Assembly (NCBI GenBank): GCA_016931295.1
Contig: JAFGEZ010000001.1
Location: 62,001 to 126,000 of the forward strand
Length of the DNA stretch: 64,000 nt
Direction of reading: 5' to 3'
From: Candidatus Krumholzibacteriota bacterium
Lineage (GTDB): Bacteria; Krumholzibacteriota; Krumholzibacteriia; Krumholzibacteriales; Krumholzibacteriaceae
Shown here in pieces: positions 25,943 to 34,385 of this stretch; the first letter of the stretch is position 1, and every line of letters begins with the position of its first letter. A model generated the notes under the pieces. The model searched no databases. It saw only the letters and a program-made list of their open reading frames with translations, and had not been told where the DNA came from. Both the position numbers and the translations under genes were made by a program.

Positions 25943-27608
25943 AGGAGAACACGCTCCCCGGTCGATGCGGGCCCTCGTCCGCGCCGAGATCGCGCGGGTC
26001 CTCGCCGACATGGGAGTCGAGGCTCCCGGGGGGATCATGCTCGAGCAGCCGAACGATTCCTCCCACGGCGACCTGAGCTGCAACGTCGCCCTGACCCTCG
26101 CGCGGCCGCTCCGGCGGAACCCGCGCGAGGTGGCCGCCGAGATCGTCGGCGGCCTGCGGTTCGATTCCTCGCTCGTCGACCGCGTGGAGATCGCCGGTCC
26201 GGGGTTCATCAACCTCTCGTGGTCGCCGGAATTCCTCCGTCGCGAGATCGTGCAAATCAACCGCCTCGGCGCCGCCTACGGCGATTCAAACGCGGGGGGC
26301 GGCAGGCGGATCCAGGTGGAGTACATCTCGGCGAATCCCACCGGGCCGCTCGTCATCGTCTCGGCGCGGGCGGCCGCCGTCGGGTCGGCCCTCGTCAACA
26401 TCCTGCGCAAGGCGGGGTGGGAGGTCGAGGCGGAGTACTACGTCAACGACGCGGGCGCGCAGGTCGAGAAGCTCGGCCGGTCCGTGCTCGCCCGTTTCCG
26501 CGAGAAACTCGGGGAGACGGTCGATTTCCCCGAGGACGGCTACCCCGGTTCCTACCTCGTCGACATCGCCGCGGAAATCCCCCTCGACGAGGGGCGCGCC
26601 TGGCTCGGGCTCGACGAAGCCGAGGCGGCCGGACGGTTCGGCGGGGTCGCGCTCGATCGGCTCGTCGAACGGATCAAGGAGGATCTCGAACGCTTCGGCG
26701 TCCGGTTCGACGTCTTCTACCGCGAGTCGCGGCTGCACGAGGCCGGCGCGCTCGATACGGCCCTCGCGATCTACCGCGAAAACGGATCGGCCTACGAAGA
26801 GGACGGCGCCGTGTGGTTCCGCTCCTCCGTCCACGGCGACGAGAAGGACCGCGTGCTCGTCCGGAGCGACGGCACGCCGACGTACTTCCTCGCCGACGCG
26901 GCGTATCACCGCGACAAGTTCGACCGCGGCTTCGACCGCGTCATCGACATCCTCGGTCCCGATCACCACGGCTACATCGCGCGCCTCGCCGCGGCCGCCC
27001 TCGAATTCGGCGCGCCGCCCGGCTGGCTCGACGTGATGATCGTGCAGTGGGTGCGCCTTCTCGAGGACGGCAAGCAGGTGAGCATGTCCAAGCGCGCCGG
27101 CGAGTTCGTCACCCTGCGCGATCTCGTCGAGGACGTCGGGGTGGACGCGGCGAAATTCTTCTTTTTGATGCGCAAGACGAACGCGCATCTCGATTTCAAC
27201 CTGACGCTGGCCCGGGAGCAGTCGGAGGAGAATCCCGTCTACTACGTCCAGTACGCCCACGCCCGGATCTCGAGCGTCATCGCGTACGCGCGCGAGCAGG
27301 GCGTCGACATCCCCGAGGACGAGAGCTGCGTCTCGAAGCTCGGGGAGCCGGAGGAGATCGATCTCATGCGGCGCGTCGTCACCTTCCCGCAGGTCGTCGA
27401 GGGGGCGGCCGAGGCCGGGGAGCCCCATCGGCTCACCGGCTACGCGCGCGATCTCGCCGCGGGATTCCATCGCTTCTACCATGTCTGCAGGATCGTCTCC
27501 GGGGATACCGGGCGCAGCGGCGCGCGGCTGCTCCTCGCCGAGGCGACGCGGATCGTCCTCGCCGAGTCGCTCCGGCTCCTCGGCGTGTCCGCACCGGAAA
27601 AGATGTAG
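25932..27608 (+). CDS. argS: Arginyl-tRNA synthetase with replaced HIGH motif
   Basis: A 558-residue class Ia synthetase charging tRNA-Arg. The order of domains is normal: Arg_tRNA N-domain (1-100), Rossmann core, MSKRAGE (the KMSKS equivalent, Met385 onward) and a DALR anticodon domain ending LGVSAPEKM. In the core, YISANPTGPL at 131-140 is followed by VIVS (141-144; bases 26352-26363) where bacterial ArgS normally has HVGH or similar. The downstream ARAAAVGSALVNIL aligns well with the usual GRGAAVGDAL, so the frame is right and only the signature differs. It overlaps rsfS. Confidence 0.9.
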   Translation: MAHEGEHAPRSMRALVRAEIARVLADMGVEAPGGIMLEQPNDSSHGDLSCNVALTLARPLRRNPREVAAEIVGGLRFDSSLVDRVEIAGPGFINLSWSPEFLRREIVQINRLGAAYGDSNAGGGRRIQVEYISANPTGPLVIVSARAAAVGSALVNILRKAGWEVEAEYYVNDAGAQVEKLGRSVLARFREKLGETVDFPEDGYPGSYLVDIAAEIPLDEGRAWLGLDEAEAAGRFGGVALDRLVERIKEDLERFGVRFDVFYRESRLHEAGALDTALAIYRENGSAYEEDGAVWFRSSVHGDEKDRVLVRSDGTPTYFLADAAYHRDKFDRGFDRVIDILGPDHHGYIARLAAAALEFGAPPGWLDVMIVQWVRLLEDGKQVSMSKRAGEFVTLRDLVEDVGVDAAKFFFLMRKTNAHLDFNLTLAREQSEENPVYYVQYAHARISSVIAYAREQGVDIPEDESCVSKLGEPEEIDLMRRVVTFPQVVEGAAEAGEPHRLTGYARDLAAGFHRFYHVCRIVSGDTGRSGARLLLAEATRIVLAESLRLLGVSAPEKM

Positions 27609-27662
27609 CGGATCCCGGCCCCGCCCGGCGGGCGTCGCCGGCCTCCGCTCGAAAGGAGATAC

Positions 27663-28589
27663 ATGAGCATCGTCGTCGTCGGTTCCGTCGCGCTCGATAC
27701 GATCGAGACGCCGCGGGGGCGGGTCGAGCGCGCCCTCGGCGGCTCCGCGGTCTACTTCTCGCTCGCGGCGAGCTACTTCACCCGCGTCCGTCTCGTCGGC
27801 GTCGTCGGCGACGACTTCGAGGACAGCCACCGGGCAGAGCTCTCCCGCCACGGCATCGACCTCGCCGGGCTCGAGACGGTCTCCGGCGGCCGCACCTTCT
27901 TCTGGGAGGGGCGCTATCACGAGGATCCGAACATCAGGGACACCCTCGTCACCGAGCTCAACGTCTTCGAGACGTTCCAGCCGCGGATCCCCGACGACTG
28001 GCGGGAGACGGAGTGGCTCTTCCTCGGGAACATCGATCCCGACCTGCAGCTCCTCGTGCTCGAGGCGGCGGGGAAGAAGGCGACTGTCGCGTGCGACACG
28101 ATGAACTACTGGATCGAGGGAAAGCCCGACCGGCTCCGCGACGTTCTCGAGCATGTCGACATCCTGTTCGTCAACGACGAGGAGGCCCGGCAGCTCAGCG
28201 GCGAGACGAACCTTCGCCTCGCGGCCCGCGCGATCCTCGGGATGGGCCCCACCGCCGTCGTCGTCAAGAAGGGCGAACACGGCGCCTTCCTCTTCACGGG
28301 CACCTTCGACTGCTTCGCGCCGGCCTACCTGCTCCACGACGTCGTCGATCCGACGGGCGCGGGAGACAGCTTCGCCGGCGGATTCCTCGGCTACCTCGCC
28401 GGGGTGGACCGCCCCGACGACGAGAATCTCCGCCGGGCGATGTACCACGGCGCGGTCACGGCGAGCTTCGCCTGCGAGTCCTTTTCCGTCGAGCGGCTCG
28501 GCGGACTGACCTCCGCCCTGATCGACGGCCGATTCGACGAGCTCGCGGAAATGGTCCGCGTCTCCAGCCCCGAGGGGAGGGAGAAGTAA
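27663..28589 (+). CDS. PfkB-family sugar/nucleoside kinase
   Basis: A 308-residue ribokinase-fold enzyme. GSVALDTIETPRG and the GG loop LGGSAVYFSLAA form the substrate end; DPTGAGDSFAGGFLGYLA carries the catalytic Asp and the anion hole. Family members phosphorylate sugars or nucleosides; the substrate cannot be read. AAAGGAG lies seven bases before the ATG. The gene follows argS by 54 bases and may be read from the same transcript. Confidence 0.87.
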   Translation: MSIVVVGSVALDTIETPRGRVERALGGSAVYFSLAASYFTRVRLVGVVGDDFEDSHRAELSRHGIDLAGLETVSGGRTFFWEGRYHEDPNIRDTLVTELNVFETFQPRIPDDWRETEWLFLGNIDPDLQLLVLEAAGKKATVACDTMNYWIEGKPDRLRDVLEHVDILFVNDEEARQLSGETNLRLAARAILGMGPTAVVVKKGEHGAFLFTGTFDCFAPAYLLHDVVDPTGAGDSFAGGFLGYLAGVDRPDDENLRRAMYHGAVTASFACESFSVERLGGLTSALIDGRFDELAEMVRVSSPEGREK

Positions 28590-28661
28590 CCGCCAGCAAA
28601 TGAATCCGTTCCGGCGTTCAACCTCCAGAGAGGGCATCGGTACGCGCCAGAAACGCGCTTC

Positions 28662-28690
28662 TTGAGTCCAGCAACATTTTGTGATATAAT
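28662..28690 (+). promoter_or_regulatory. Strong sigma-70-type promoter
   Basis: TTGAGT at 28662-28667 and a perfect TATAAT at 28685-28690 are 17 bases apart in a locally AT-rich stretch, about 40 bases before the GTG at 28729. Confidence 0.7.
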
Positions 28691-28728
28691 ACATTACACG
28701 CGTACCGGAAACAGGAGGAGGACGCCGG

Positions 28729-29589
28729 GTGCCGACAGACATGCCAGAACGGGAATTCATTGAAAAAGCGGAAGATCTGGTCACGCGACTGCGCGACGTC
28801 CAGACGTGCCGCATCTCGAGCGACGGGAAGGGATCGATCTCCGAGATCCACGTCGTCGCCACGAGCGACCGTCCCGCGAAGATGATCGCACGGGACGTGG
28901 AGACCTGTCTCAAGGCCGAACTGGCCTGCGAGATCGATTACCGCAAGATCGGCGTCGTCCTCATCGATCCGCCGCGCGAGGCTGCCCGCCCGCAGCCCGC
29001 TCTCGTGGAGGAGGATCCGCCCCCGATCGATCTGACCGACGTCGTCGACGACGCCGTCGACGACCGGTTCGCCGAGACGGGGGAACGCCCCTTCCGCGTG
29101 GTCGCAGGGGACGCGCCCGCCGCCGGCCAGGCGCCCGAAGCCGGCGATGCGCCTCGCCTCGAATTCCTGGAAAACGACGTCCGTCCGGTCTTCGAGGGGC
29201 TGACGATCAATCTCGGGGGCGACCGGGTCGACGTTGAGGTCCGGCTCTCCCGGTCCGATCTCGAGGTGGTCGGCTGTCTCGGCGGTCCCCGGCGGGGCGG
29301 ACCGGACTACGGCACGATCGCCGGCGCCACGCTCCACGCGCTCGTCGAGCTCCTCGACGAGGACTTCGATCTCTGCCTCTCGGGGATCGACGAGGTCGTC
29401 GTCGCCGGCCGGCAGACGATCTTCGCGGTCGTCGACGTGGTCGACGGCCGGTCGGTCCGCCCGTACGCAGGGTGCGCATTCACCGGCCGGGATCCGAACG
29501 AGGCGGTCGTCCTCGCCGTCCTGGACGCCGTCAATCGTCCGTTCTGCCGCTGGCGCCCGAAGAGGGAAATTCACTATACCATCAGGTAG
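28729..29589 (+). CDS. Conserved hypothetical protein upstream of HD-GYP gene
   Basis: A 286-residue cytosolic protein. The N-terminal 80 residues (EKAEDLVTRLRDVQTCRI, EIHVVATSDRPAKMIARDVE, IDYRKIGVVLID) form a compact alpha/beta unit that I have seen described only as conserved hypothetical, often near HD-domain genes. An acidic linker (about 88-145) joins a second alpha/beta domain with FEGLTINLGGDRVDVEVRLS and related strands that partly mirror the first. The GTG at 28729 is preceded by AGGAGG at seven bases; a nearby ATG 12 bases later is less well placed. The neighbour makes a c-di-GMP role possible, but nothing proves it. Confidence 0.7.
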   Translation: MPTDMPEREFIEKAEDLVTRLRDVQTCRISSDGKGSISEIHVVATSDRPAKMIARDVETCLKAELACEIDYRKIGVVLIDPPREAARPQPALVEEDPPPIDLTDVVDDAVDDRFAETGERPFRVVAGDAPAAGQAPEAGDAPRLEFLENDVRPVFEGLTINLGGDRVDVEVRLSRSDLEVVGCLGGPRRGGPDYGTIAGATLHALVELLDEDFDLCLSGIDEVVVAGRQTIFAVVDVVDGRSVRPYAGCAFTGRDPNEAVVLAVLDAVNRPFCRWRPKREIHYTIR

Positions 29590-29674
29590 GCAAACGGGTT
29601 ATATTTCTGCTCGACGACCGTCGCGGTTCCGCTGAGCGCGGAGCCGGTCCCGCGTGCGCGCGTCCCGCCCCGAT

Positions 29675-29690
29675 TGGCACGGATACTGCA
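29675..29690 (+). promoter_or_regulatory. Near-consensus sigma-54 promoter ahead of the HD-GYP gene
   Basis: TGGCACG at 29675-29681, four bases, then CTGCA at 29686-29690. The GG and GC cores are exactly ten bases apart and only one position of the consensus TGGCACG-N4-TTGCW differs. Transcription would start near 29701, about 60 bases before the GTG at 29763. Confidence 0.75.
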
Positions 29691-29762
29691 AAGTAACGGG
29701 TGCCGTCCACATCCGGCGCCGGGGGGGCGATCGAAGCCGGTACAATCGTCGACAGGTGAAAC

Positions 29763-31079
29763 GTGGCTACGGAATTCAACACGGCCGGCCGGGGCTTCAA
29801 GATTTACTACACCGTCTACGTGCTGGCGGGGCTGGCGCTGTTCGTCTACCTGATGCGGGACTTTCCCGCCGACCGCTGGCGCGACCTCGTCCTCTTCATC
29901 ACCCTGATGGTGATCGCCGACTCGGTGCAGACCAACCTGCCGAAGGGCGGCGCCTCGATCTACGCATCGTCGGTGATCGACATCGCCGGGATCATCCTCT
30001 TCGGTCCCGCGTTCATGGCCGTCGTCGAGGCGGTCGCCACGGTGATCAACGAGGCGCTCGTCCAGCGCCGGCCGCTGATCAAGGTGATATTCAACGTCCC
30101 GCTCCTCGTGATGACCGTCGGGTCGGCGGGGCTCGTCTACCGGCTGTTCGGGGAACTCGGCGACATCGGCACGCCCCTCTTCCTCCTGCCGCTCTTCGTG
30201 GCGGGGATCGTCTACTACCTCGTCAACACCTGGTCGGTGACGTTCATCATCGCTCTCGACGACAAGCGGAACCCGCTCCACGTCTGGCGGCAGAACTATC
30301 TCTGGAACCTGCCGCACATTCTGGCCTTCCTGCCGATCGGCGCGGTCATGGCCCTGCTCTACACCAACTCGGGCGTCTGGACGATCGCACTGTTCATCAT
30401 CCCCCTCTACCTCGCCAGGCACACCTACCAGCTCTACATGGACATGCGCGACACCCACATCAACACGGTGGCCGCGCTCACCTCGGCCCTCGACGCATCC
30501 GATCCCTTCACCCACGGGCATTCCTACCGCGTCTCGCGATACGCCCTGCGGATCGGGCGCGAGATGGGGCTCTCGTCGCGCGACATGGAGATGCTCGAGT
30601 ACGCGGCCCTGCTCCACGACATCGGCAAGATCTCGGTGCAGAACGACATCCTGCTCAAGGTCGGTCCCCTGACCGAGGAGGAATGGCGCGTGCTGCGCTC
30701 GCATCCCAACATCGGGGCCGATATCGTCGAGCAGCTGAAGTTCCTCCGCGAGGCGGCCGACATCATCCGCTGCCACCACGAACGGCCCGACGGCACGGGG
30801 TATCCGCGCGGGCTGCGCGGCGACGGGATCCCGCTGCTCGCCCACATCATGAACGTCGTCGACGCCTTCGACGCGATGTCCTCCGATCGTCCCTACCGCA
30901 AGGCGCTCCCGATCGACCGGGTGATCGAGGAGCTCGAGACCTACCGCGGGGCGCAGTTCCACGCCGAGTCGGTCGACATCCTCATCGATCTCTATCGCCG
31001 CGGCGAGTTCCCGATCATCGTCGAGGCCGACGCCACCACCGAGATCTACAATTCCCTCGTCGAGCACGTCCAGGTCTGA
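29763..31079 (+). CDS. Membrane-bound HD-GYP c-di-GMP phosphodiesterase
   Basis: A 438-residue protein. About seven hydrophobic segments (roughly 15-230) form an integral-membrane sensor region resembling MASE-type modules. The HD-GYP domain follows: LTSALDASDPFTHGHSYRVS, LLHDIGKIS (His285, Asp286), HPNIGADIVEQL, HHERPDGTGYPRGL (the GYP motif) and VVDAFDAMSSDRPYR. It should hydrolyse cyclic di-GMP at the inner membrane. The GTG start follows AGGTGAAAC. It sits behind a near-consensus sigma-54 promoter. Confidence 0.9.
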   Translation: MATEFNTAGRGFKIYYTVYVLAGLALFVYLMRDFPADRWRDLVLFITLMVIADSVQTNLPKGGASIYASSVIDIAGIILFGPAFMAVVEAVATVINEALVQRRPLIKVIFNVPLLVMTVGSAGLVYRLFGELGDIGTPLFLLPLFVAGIVYYLVNTWSVTFIIALDDKRNPLHVWRQNYLWNLPHILAFLPIGAVMALLYTNSGVWTIALFIIPLYLARHTYQLYMDMRDTHINTVAALTSALDASDPFTHGHSYRVSRYALRIGREMGLSSRDMEMLEYAALLHDIGKISVQNDILLKVGPLTEEEWRVLRSHPNIGADIVEQLKFLREAADIIRCHHERPDGTGYPRGLRGDGIPLLAHIMNVVDAFDAMSSDRPYRKALPIDRVIEELETYRGAQFHAESVDILIDLYRRGEFPIIVEADATTEIYNSLVEHVQV

Positions 31080-31125
31080 TCCGCCGCGCGGCCAACCCGG
31101 CCCCGTCCGCCGGGGAATTTGCGCG

Positions 31126-31154
31126 TGGACTCCCCGCCGGATTCCCGCTACTAT
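31126..31154 (+). promoter_or_regulatory. Candidate promoter of purM
   Basis: TGGACT at 31126-31131 and TACTAT at 31149-31154 are 17 bases apart, about 55 bases before the GTG start of purM. Confidence 0.4.
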
Positions 31155-31209
31155 CCCATCGACCCGCCGGCGCGGCGGGCTGGGCATTCGCGAGAAAGGA
31201 ACGGCGGAC

Positions 31210-32229
31210 GTGAGTTCGAAATACAGGGAATCGGGCGTCGACATCGACGCGGCCGGCGAGGCCATGCGGCGGATCAGGGACGACGTGAAGGGAACGTGGA
31301 GCGGGGCCGTCCTGGGAGACGTCGGCAACTTCGGCGGCCTCTTCGAGGTGCCGGGCGGCATCAGCCGCCCCGTGCTCGTCTCGAGCGTCGACGGCGTCGG
31401 GACGAAGCTCCGCGTCGCCTTCATGGCCGGCCGCCACGACACGGTGGGCGAGGATCTCGTCAACCACTGCGTGAACGACATCCTCGTGCAGGGCGCCGAG
31501 CCCCTCTTCTTCCTCGACTACTTCGGCTGCGGCGCGCTCGATCCGTCGGTCCTCCACGACGTCGTCTCCGGCCTGGCCCGCGGGTGCCGGGCGAACGGAT
31601 GCGCGCTCATCGGGGGCGAGACGGCCGAGATGCCGGGATTCTACGAAGCCGGGGAATACGATCTCGCCGGGTGCATCGTGGGCATCGTTTCGCGGGACGC
31701 CGTCATCGACGGATCGGCGATCGGTCCGGGCGACGAGGTCTGGGGCTTCCCCTCGAGCGGCCTGCACACGAACGGCTACTCGCTCGCCCGCCGGATCGTC
31801 TTCGAGGAGGCCGGGCTCGGCGTCGACGACGAGGTGCCCGGCACGGGGAAGAGCGTCGCGGACGCGCTCCTGGCCGTCCACCGATCCTATCTCCCCGAGT
31901 ACCGGGCGCTGCGCGACCGGACGGAGATACGCGGCCTCGCGCACATCACCGGCGGCGGTCTCCTCGACAACATCCCGCGCGTCCTTCCCGCCGGCAGCCG
32001 CGTCGAGATCGACACGGCGAGCTGGGAGGCGCCGCCCCTCTTCCGGTGGCTCGGCGAGCGGGGCGGCGTGGAACGCGACGAGATGTACCGCGTCTTCAAC
32101 ATGGGTGTCGGCATGGTGATGATCGTTTCCCCCGGCGCCGGGGAATCCTTCGAAGACGCCGATCTGCGCTGGCGTCCGTCACGAATCGGGCGGGTGGTCG
32201 CCGGAGAGCCCGGCGTCGATCTGCGCTGA
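31210..32229 (+). CDS. purM: Phosphoribosylformylglycinamidine cyclo-ligase
   Basis: A 339-residue PurM making aminoimidazole ribonucleotide in purine synthesis. The N-terminus KYRESGVDIDAAGEAM, the glycine-rich VSSVDGVGTKLRVAF, the DLVNHCVNDILVQGAEPLFFLDYF segment and GGETAEMPGFY are all standard. It begins with GTG after AAAGGAAC. The DUF523 gene follows 17 bases after its stop. No other pur gene lies nearby. Confidence 0.94.
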   Translation: MSSKYRESGVDIDAAGEAMRRIRDDVKGTWSGAVLGDVGNFGGLFEVPGGISRPVLVSSVDGVGTKLRVAFMAGRHDTVGEDLVNHCVNDILVQGAEPLFFLDYFGCGALDPSVLHDVVSGLARGCRANGCALIGGETAEMPGFYEAGEYDLAGCIVGIVSRDAVIDGSAIGPGDEVWGFPSSGLHTNGYSLARRIVFEEAGLGVDDEVPGTGKSVADALLAVHRSYLPEYRALRDRTEIRGLAHITGGGLLDNIPRVLPAGSRVEIDTASWEAPPLFRWLGERGGVERDEMYRVFNMGVGMVMIVSPGAGESFEDADLRWRPSRIGRVVAGEPGVDLR

Positions 32230-32246
32230 TCGATCGGGAGGGGACC

Positions 32247-33221
32247 ATGAGGGAATTCCAGCGACCGCGCGTGCTCGCGAGCAAATGCCTCGAGTTCGAT
32301 TCCTGCCGGTACAACGGGCTCAAGATCGCCTCGCCGGTGATCAAGGTCATGCTGCCCCTCGTCGATTTCGAGCCGGTCTGTCCCGAGATGGAGATCGGGC
32401 TCGGCGTGCCGCGCGAGCCGATCCGCGTTCTTCTCGACGGCGGCCGGCGACGCCTCGTGCAGCCCTCGACGGGTCTGGACGTCACCGCCGCGATGAACGA
32501 TTTCTGCCGCGGCTTTCTCGACCGGCTCGGGGCTGTCGACGGCGTCATGCTGAAGAGCCGGTCCCCGTCCTGCGGCATCAAGGACGTCAAGATCTACCCC
32601 GCAACCGACGCGAAGACGGCCAGCGAGCGGGGGGTCGGCTTCTTCGGCGCGGCCGTCATCGAGCGGATGCCGCTGATCGCGGTCGAGGACGAGGGCCGAC
32701 TCACCAATTTCCGGCTCCGCGAGCATTTTTTCACGCGGATCTACACGTCGGCGGAGTTCCGCCGGATCGCCGCGGCGCGGCGGATGAAGGATCTCGTCGG
32801 GTTCCAGGCGCGACACAAGCTGATGCTGATGGCGTACAACCAGAAGGAGATGCGCGTCCTCGGCCGGATCGTCGCCAATCCCGACCGCGAGCCAGCCGGC
32901 GAGGTCTTCCGCCGGTACGGCGAGCATCTCGCCGTGGCCATGCAGGCGCCGCCGCGGTACACATCGAACATCAACGTGCTGATGCACGCATTCGGTTATT
33001 TCGGCAAGCAGCTCGCCGCGCGGGAGAAGGCCTTCTTCCTCGACAGCCTCCAGCAGTACCGCGACGGAAAGGTTCCCCTGAGCGTCTGCCAGAACATCGT
33101 GATGGCCTGGATCGTCCGTTTCGGCGAGCCCTACCTGGCCGACCAGACCTTCTTCCAGCCCTATCCGTCGGGGCTCGTCGAGATCTCCGATTCGGGGAAG
33201 GGACGCAAGCTCTCCCGCTGA
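32247..33221 (+). CDS. DUF523-DUF1722 fusion protein
   Basis: A 324-residue protein. The N-terminal DUF523 part has conserved cysteines in ASKCLEFDSCRYNG, EPVCPEME and LKSRSPSCGIKDVKIY; the C-terminal DUF1722 (YbgA-like) part starts near LREHFFTRIYTSAEF and includes LVGFQARHKLMLMAYNQ. Such fusions are often encoded next to photolyase-related genes, but none is here. The function is unknown; the cysteines suggest a thiol or metal chemistry. GGGAGGGGACC precedes the ATG. Confidence 0.85.
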   Translation: MREFQRPRVLASKCLEFDSCRYNGLKIASPVIKVMLPLVDFEPVCPEMEIGLGVPREPIRVLLDGGRRRLVQPSTGLDVTAAMNDFCRGFLDRLGAVDGVMLKSRSPSCGIKDVKIYPATDAKTASERGVGFFGAAVIERMPLIAVEDEGRLTNFRLREHFFTRIYTSAEFRRIAAARRMKDLVGFQARHKLMLMAYNQKEMRVLGRIVANPDREPAGEVFRRYGEHLAVAMQAPPRYTSNINVLMHAFGYFGKQLAAREKAFFLDSLQQYRDGKVPLSVCQNIVMAWIVRFGEPYLADQTFFQPYPSGLVEISDSGKGRKLSR

Positions 33222-33579
33222 TTCTCCGCCGCCAGGAGAGGACGCGGCCGTCGGATCGCGCCGCCGGGGTGACGCGCGGTCTCGCGCCGCCGCCGGTCGC
33301 TCCCGGCGCGGGATGCGGCGAGGTCCGGGGGGATCACGGCTCGGTATGCCGGATTTCGGGGGTTTTCGGGGGGAATTGACCGCTTTCCGGCGCTCCCCGG
33401 CGGGGGATCGAGACCGCCCCGATCGGCTTCCCGGTGATTCTTGACACGGATAGAACGTGGTGCTACCATGCGGCCATCGGAATTTTCCGATTGTTTGCGT
33501 GGCCTGCACCTTATATTATTCTCTAAACCGGCACGTAAACGAAACATATAGCCACACGGGCTAGCGAGAGGAGAGGGTA
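33222..33579. other. Intergenic region with two candidate promoters
   Basis: No gene is supported in these 358 bases. The first 200 are GC-rich without clear signals. The second part is AT-richer and carries TTGACA-17-TACCAT (33441-33469) and TTGTTT-17-TATTAT (33491-33519), both directed to the STAS gene. Confidence 0.6.
33441..33469 (+). promoter_or_regulatory. Sigma-70-type promoter of the STAS gene pair
   Basis: A perfect TTGACA at 33441-33446 and TACCAT at 33464-33469 are 17 bases apart. A second overlapping candidate, TTGTTT-17-TATTAT, lies at 33491-33519. Confidence 0.6.
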
Positions 33580-33924
33580 ATGCTGACCATCACGCAACGT
33601 GATGCGGGTGGAGTGATCGTTCTTGACCTCGCCGGGCAGATCGACGGCGGCCCCGAATCCGAGAAGATCCAGGAGATCATCAAGTCGTATCTCGAGAAGG
33701 GGACCAAGAAATTCGTCCTGAATCTCGCTGAGGTCAAGTGGCTGAACTCACTGGGCGCCGGCGTCATGATCGCCTCATACGTCTCCGCCAAGCGGGATGA
33801 GGCGATCATGAAGATCTTCGCCGTCTCCGATCGTGTCGGCCTCGTTCTCAAGACGTCCGGCCTCATCCCCGAGGTCTTCGACACATTCGATTCCGAGCAG
33901 GAGGCGCTGGACAGCTTCAAGTAG
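33580..33924 (+). CDS. STAS-domain protein (anti-sigma factor antagonist type)
   Basis: A 114-residue single STAS domain. VIVLDLAGQIDGGPESE and FVLNLAEVKWLNSLGAGVMIA match the SpoIIAA/RsbV fold; Ser57 in the NSLG turn is the usual phosphorylated residue. Such proteins displace a kinase from a sigma factor or partner when unphosphorylated. A second STAS gene follows at 33964. No anti-sigma kinase or phosphatase is visible in the window. GAGAGGAGAGG precedes the ATG. Confidence 0.88.
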   Translation: MLTITQRDAGGVIVLDLAGQIDGGPESEKIQEIIKSYLEKGTKKFVLNLAEVKWLNSLGAGVMIASYVSAKRDEAIMKIFAVSDRVGLVLKTSGLIPEVFDTFDSEQEALDSFK

Positions 33925-33963
33925 GATTCCGATCATCGATTCGCTCTCACAGAGGTAGGCGTC

Positions 33964-34305
33964 ATGAAGATCAAGCAGAAAGAGGTCGACGGTGTGACCG
34001 TCCTCGAGTTGTCCGGCGAGATGTACGGCGGTCCGGATAACATGCAGCTGGTGGACCTGGTCTCGCAGCTCGCGTCGGAGAAGAAGCTCGACCTGGCCAT
34101 CAACCTGGGGAAGGTGAAGTGGATCTCGAGCACCGGCCTCGGCATCCTCGTCTCCGCCCGTTCCCGTTTCGCGAAGGAAGGCGGCGTGATCAAGCTCTGC
34201 CATCCCAACGACCGCGTTCTGGGCATCCTCCAGGTCACCCGGCTCAACCTGATCTTCGACGTGTTCGCCTCGGAGAAGGAAGCGATCGAGTCGCTGAAGA
34301 AATAG
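33964..34305 (+). CDS. STAS-domain protein, second copy
   Basis: A 113-residue STAS domain related to the preceding gene: VTVLELSGEMYGGPDN, LAINLGKVKWISSTGLGILVS with Ser55/Ser56 at the phosphorylation turn, and CHPNDRVLGILQVTRLNLIF. The pair is co-transcribed with a 39-base gap and ends at a strong terminator. Divergence between the two suggests different partners. Confidence 0.88.
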   Translation: MKIKQKEVDGVTVLELSGEMYGGPDNMQLVDLVSQLASEKKLDLAINLGKVKWISSTGLGILVSARSRFAKEGGVIKLCHPNDRVLGILQVTRLNLIFDVFASEKEAIESLKK

Positions 34306-34325
34306 CCGCCCGAGAGCGACGACAC

Positions 34326-34361
34326 GGGCCGGGGCCGCCATGCGGCGCCGGCCCTTTTTTT
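34326..34361 (+). terminator. Rho-independent terminator after the STAS genes
   Basis: A 13-base-pair GC stem with one mismatch (GGGCCGGGGCCGC / GCGGCGCCGGCCC), a three-base loop and seven T residues. It lies only 24 bases before the S9 peptidase ATG, leaving no room for a separate promoter between them. Confidence 0.85.
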
Positions 34362-34385
34362 CCCGTACCCGGGGAGGTCGGACAG

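Noticed and set aside
26286-28913. An 875-codon minus-strand frame
   Set aside because: It is antisense to argS and the PfkB gene, both of which have full family motifs and ribosome-binding sites.
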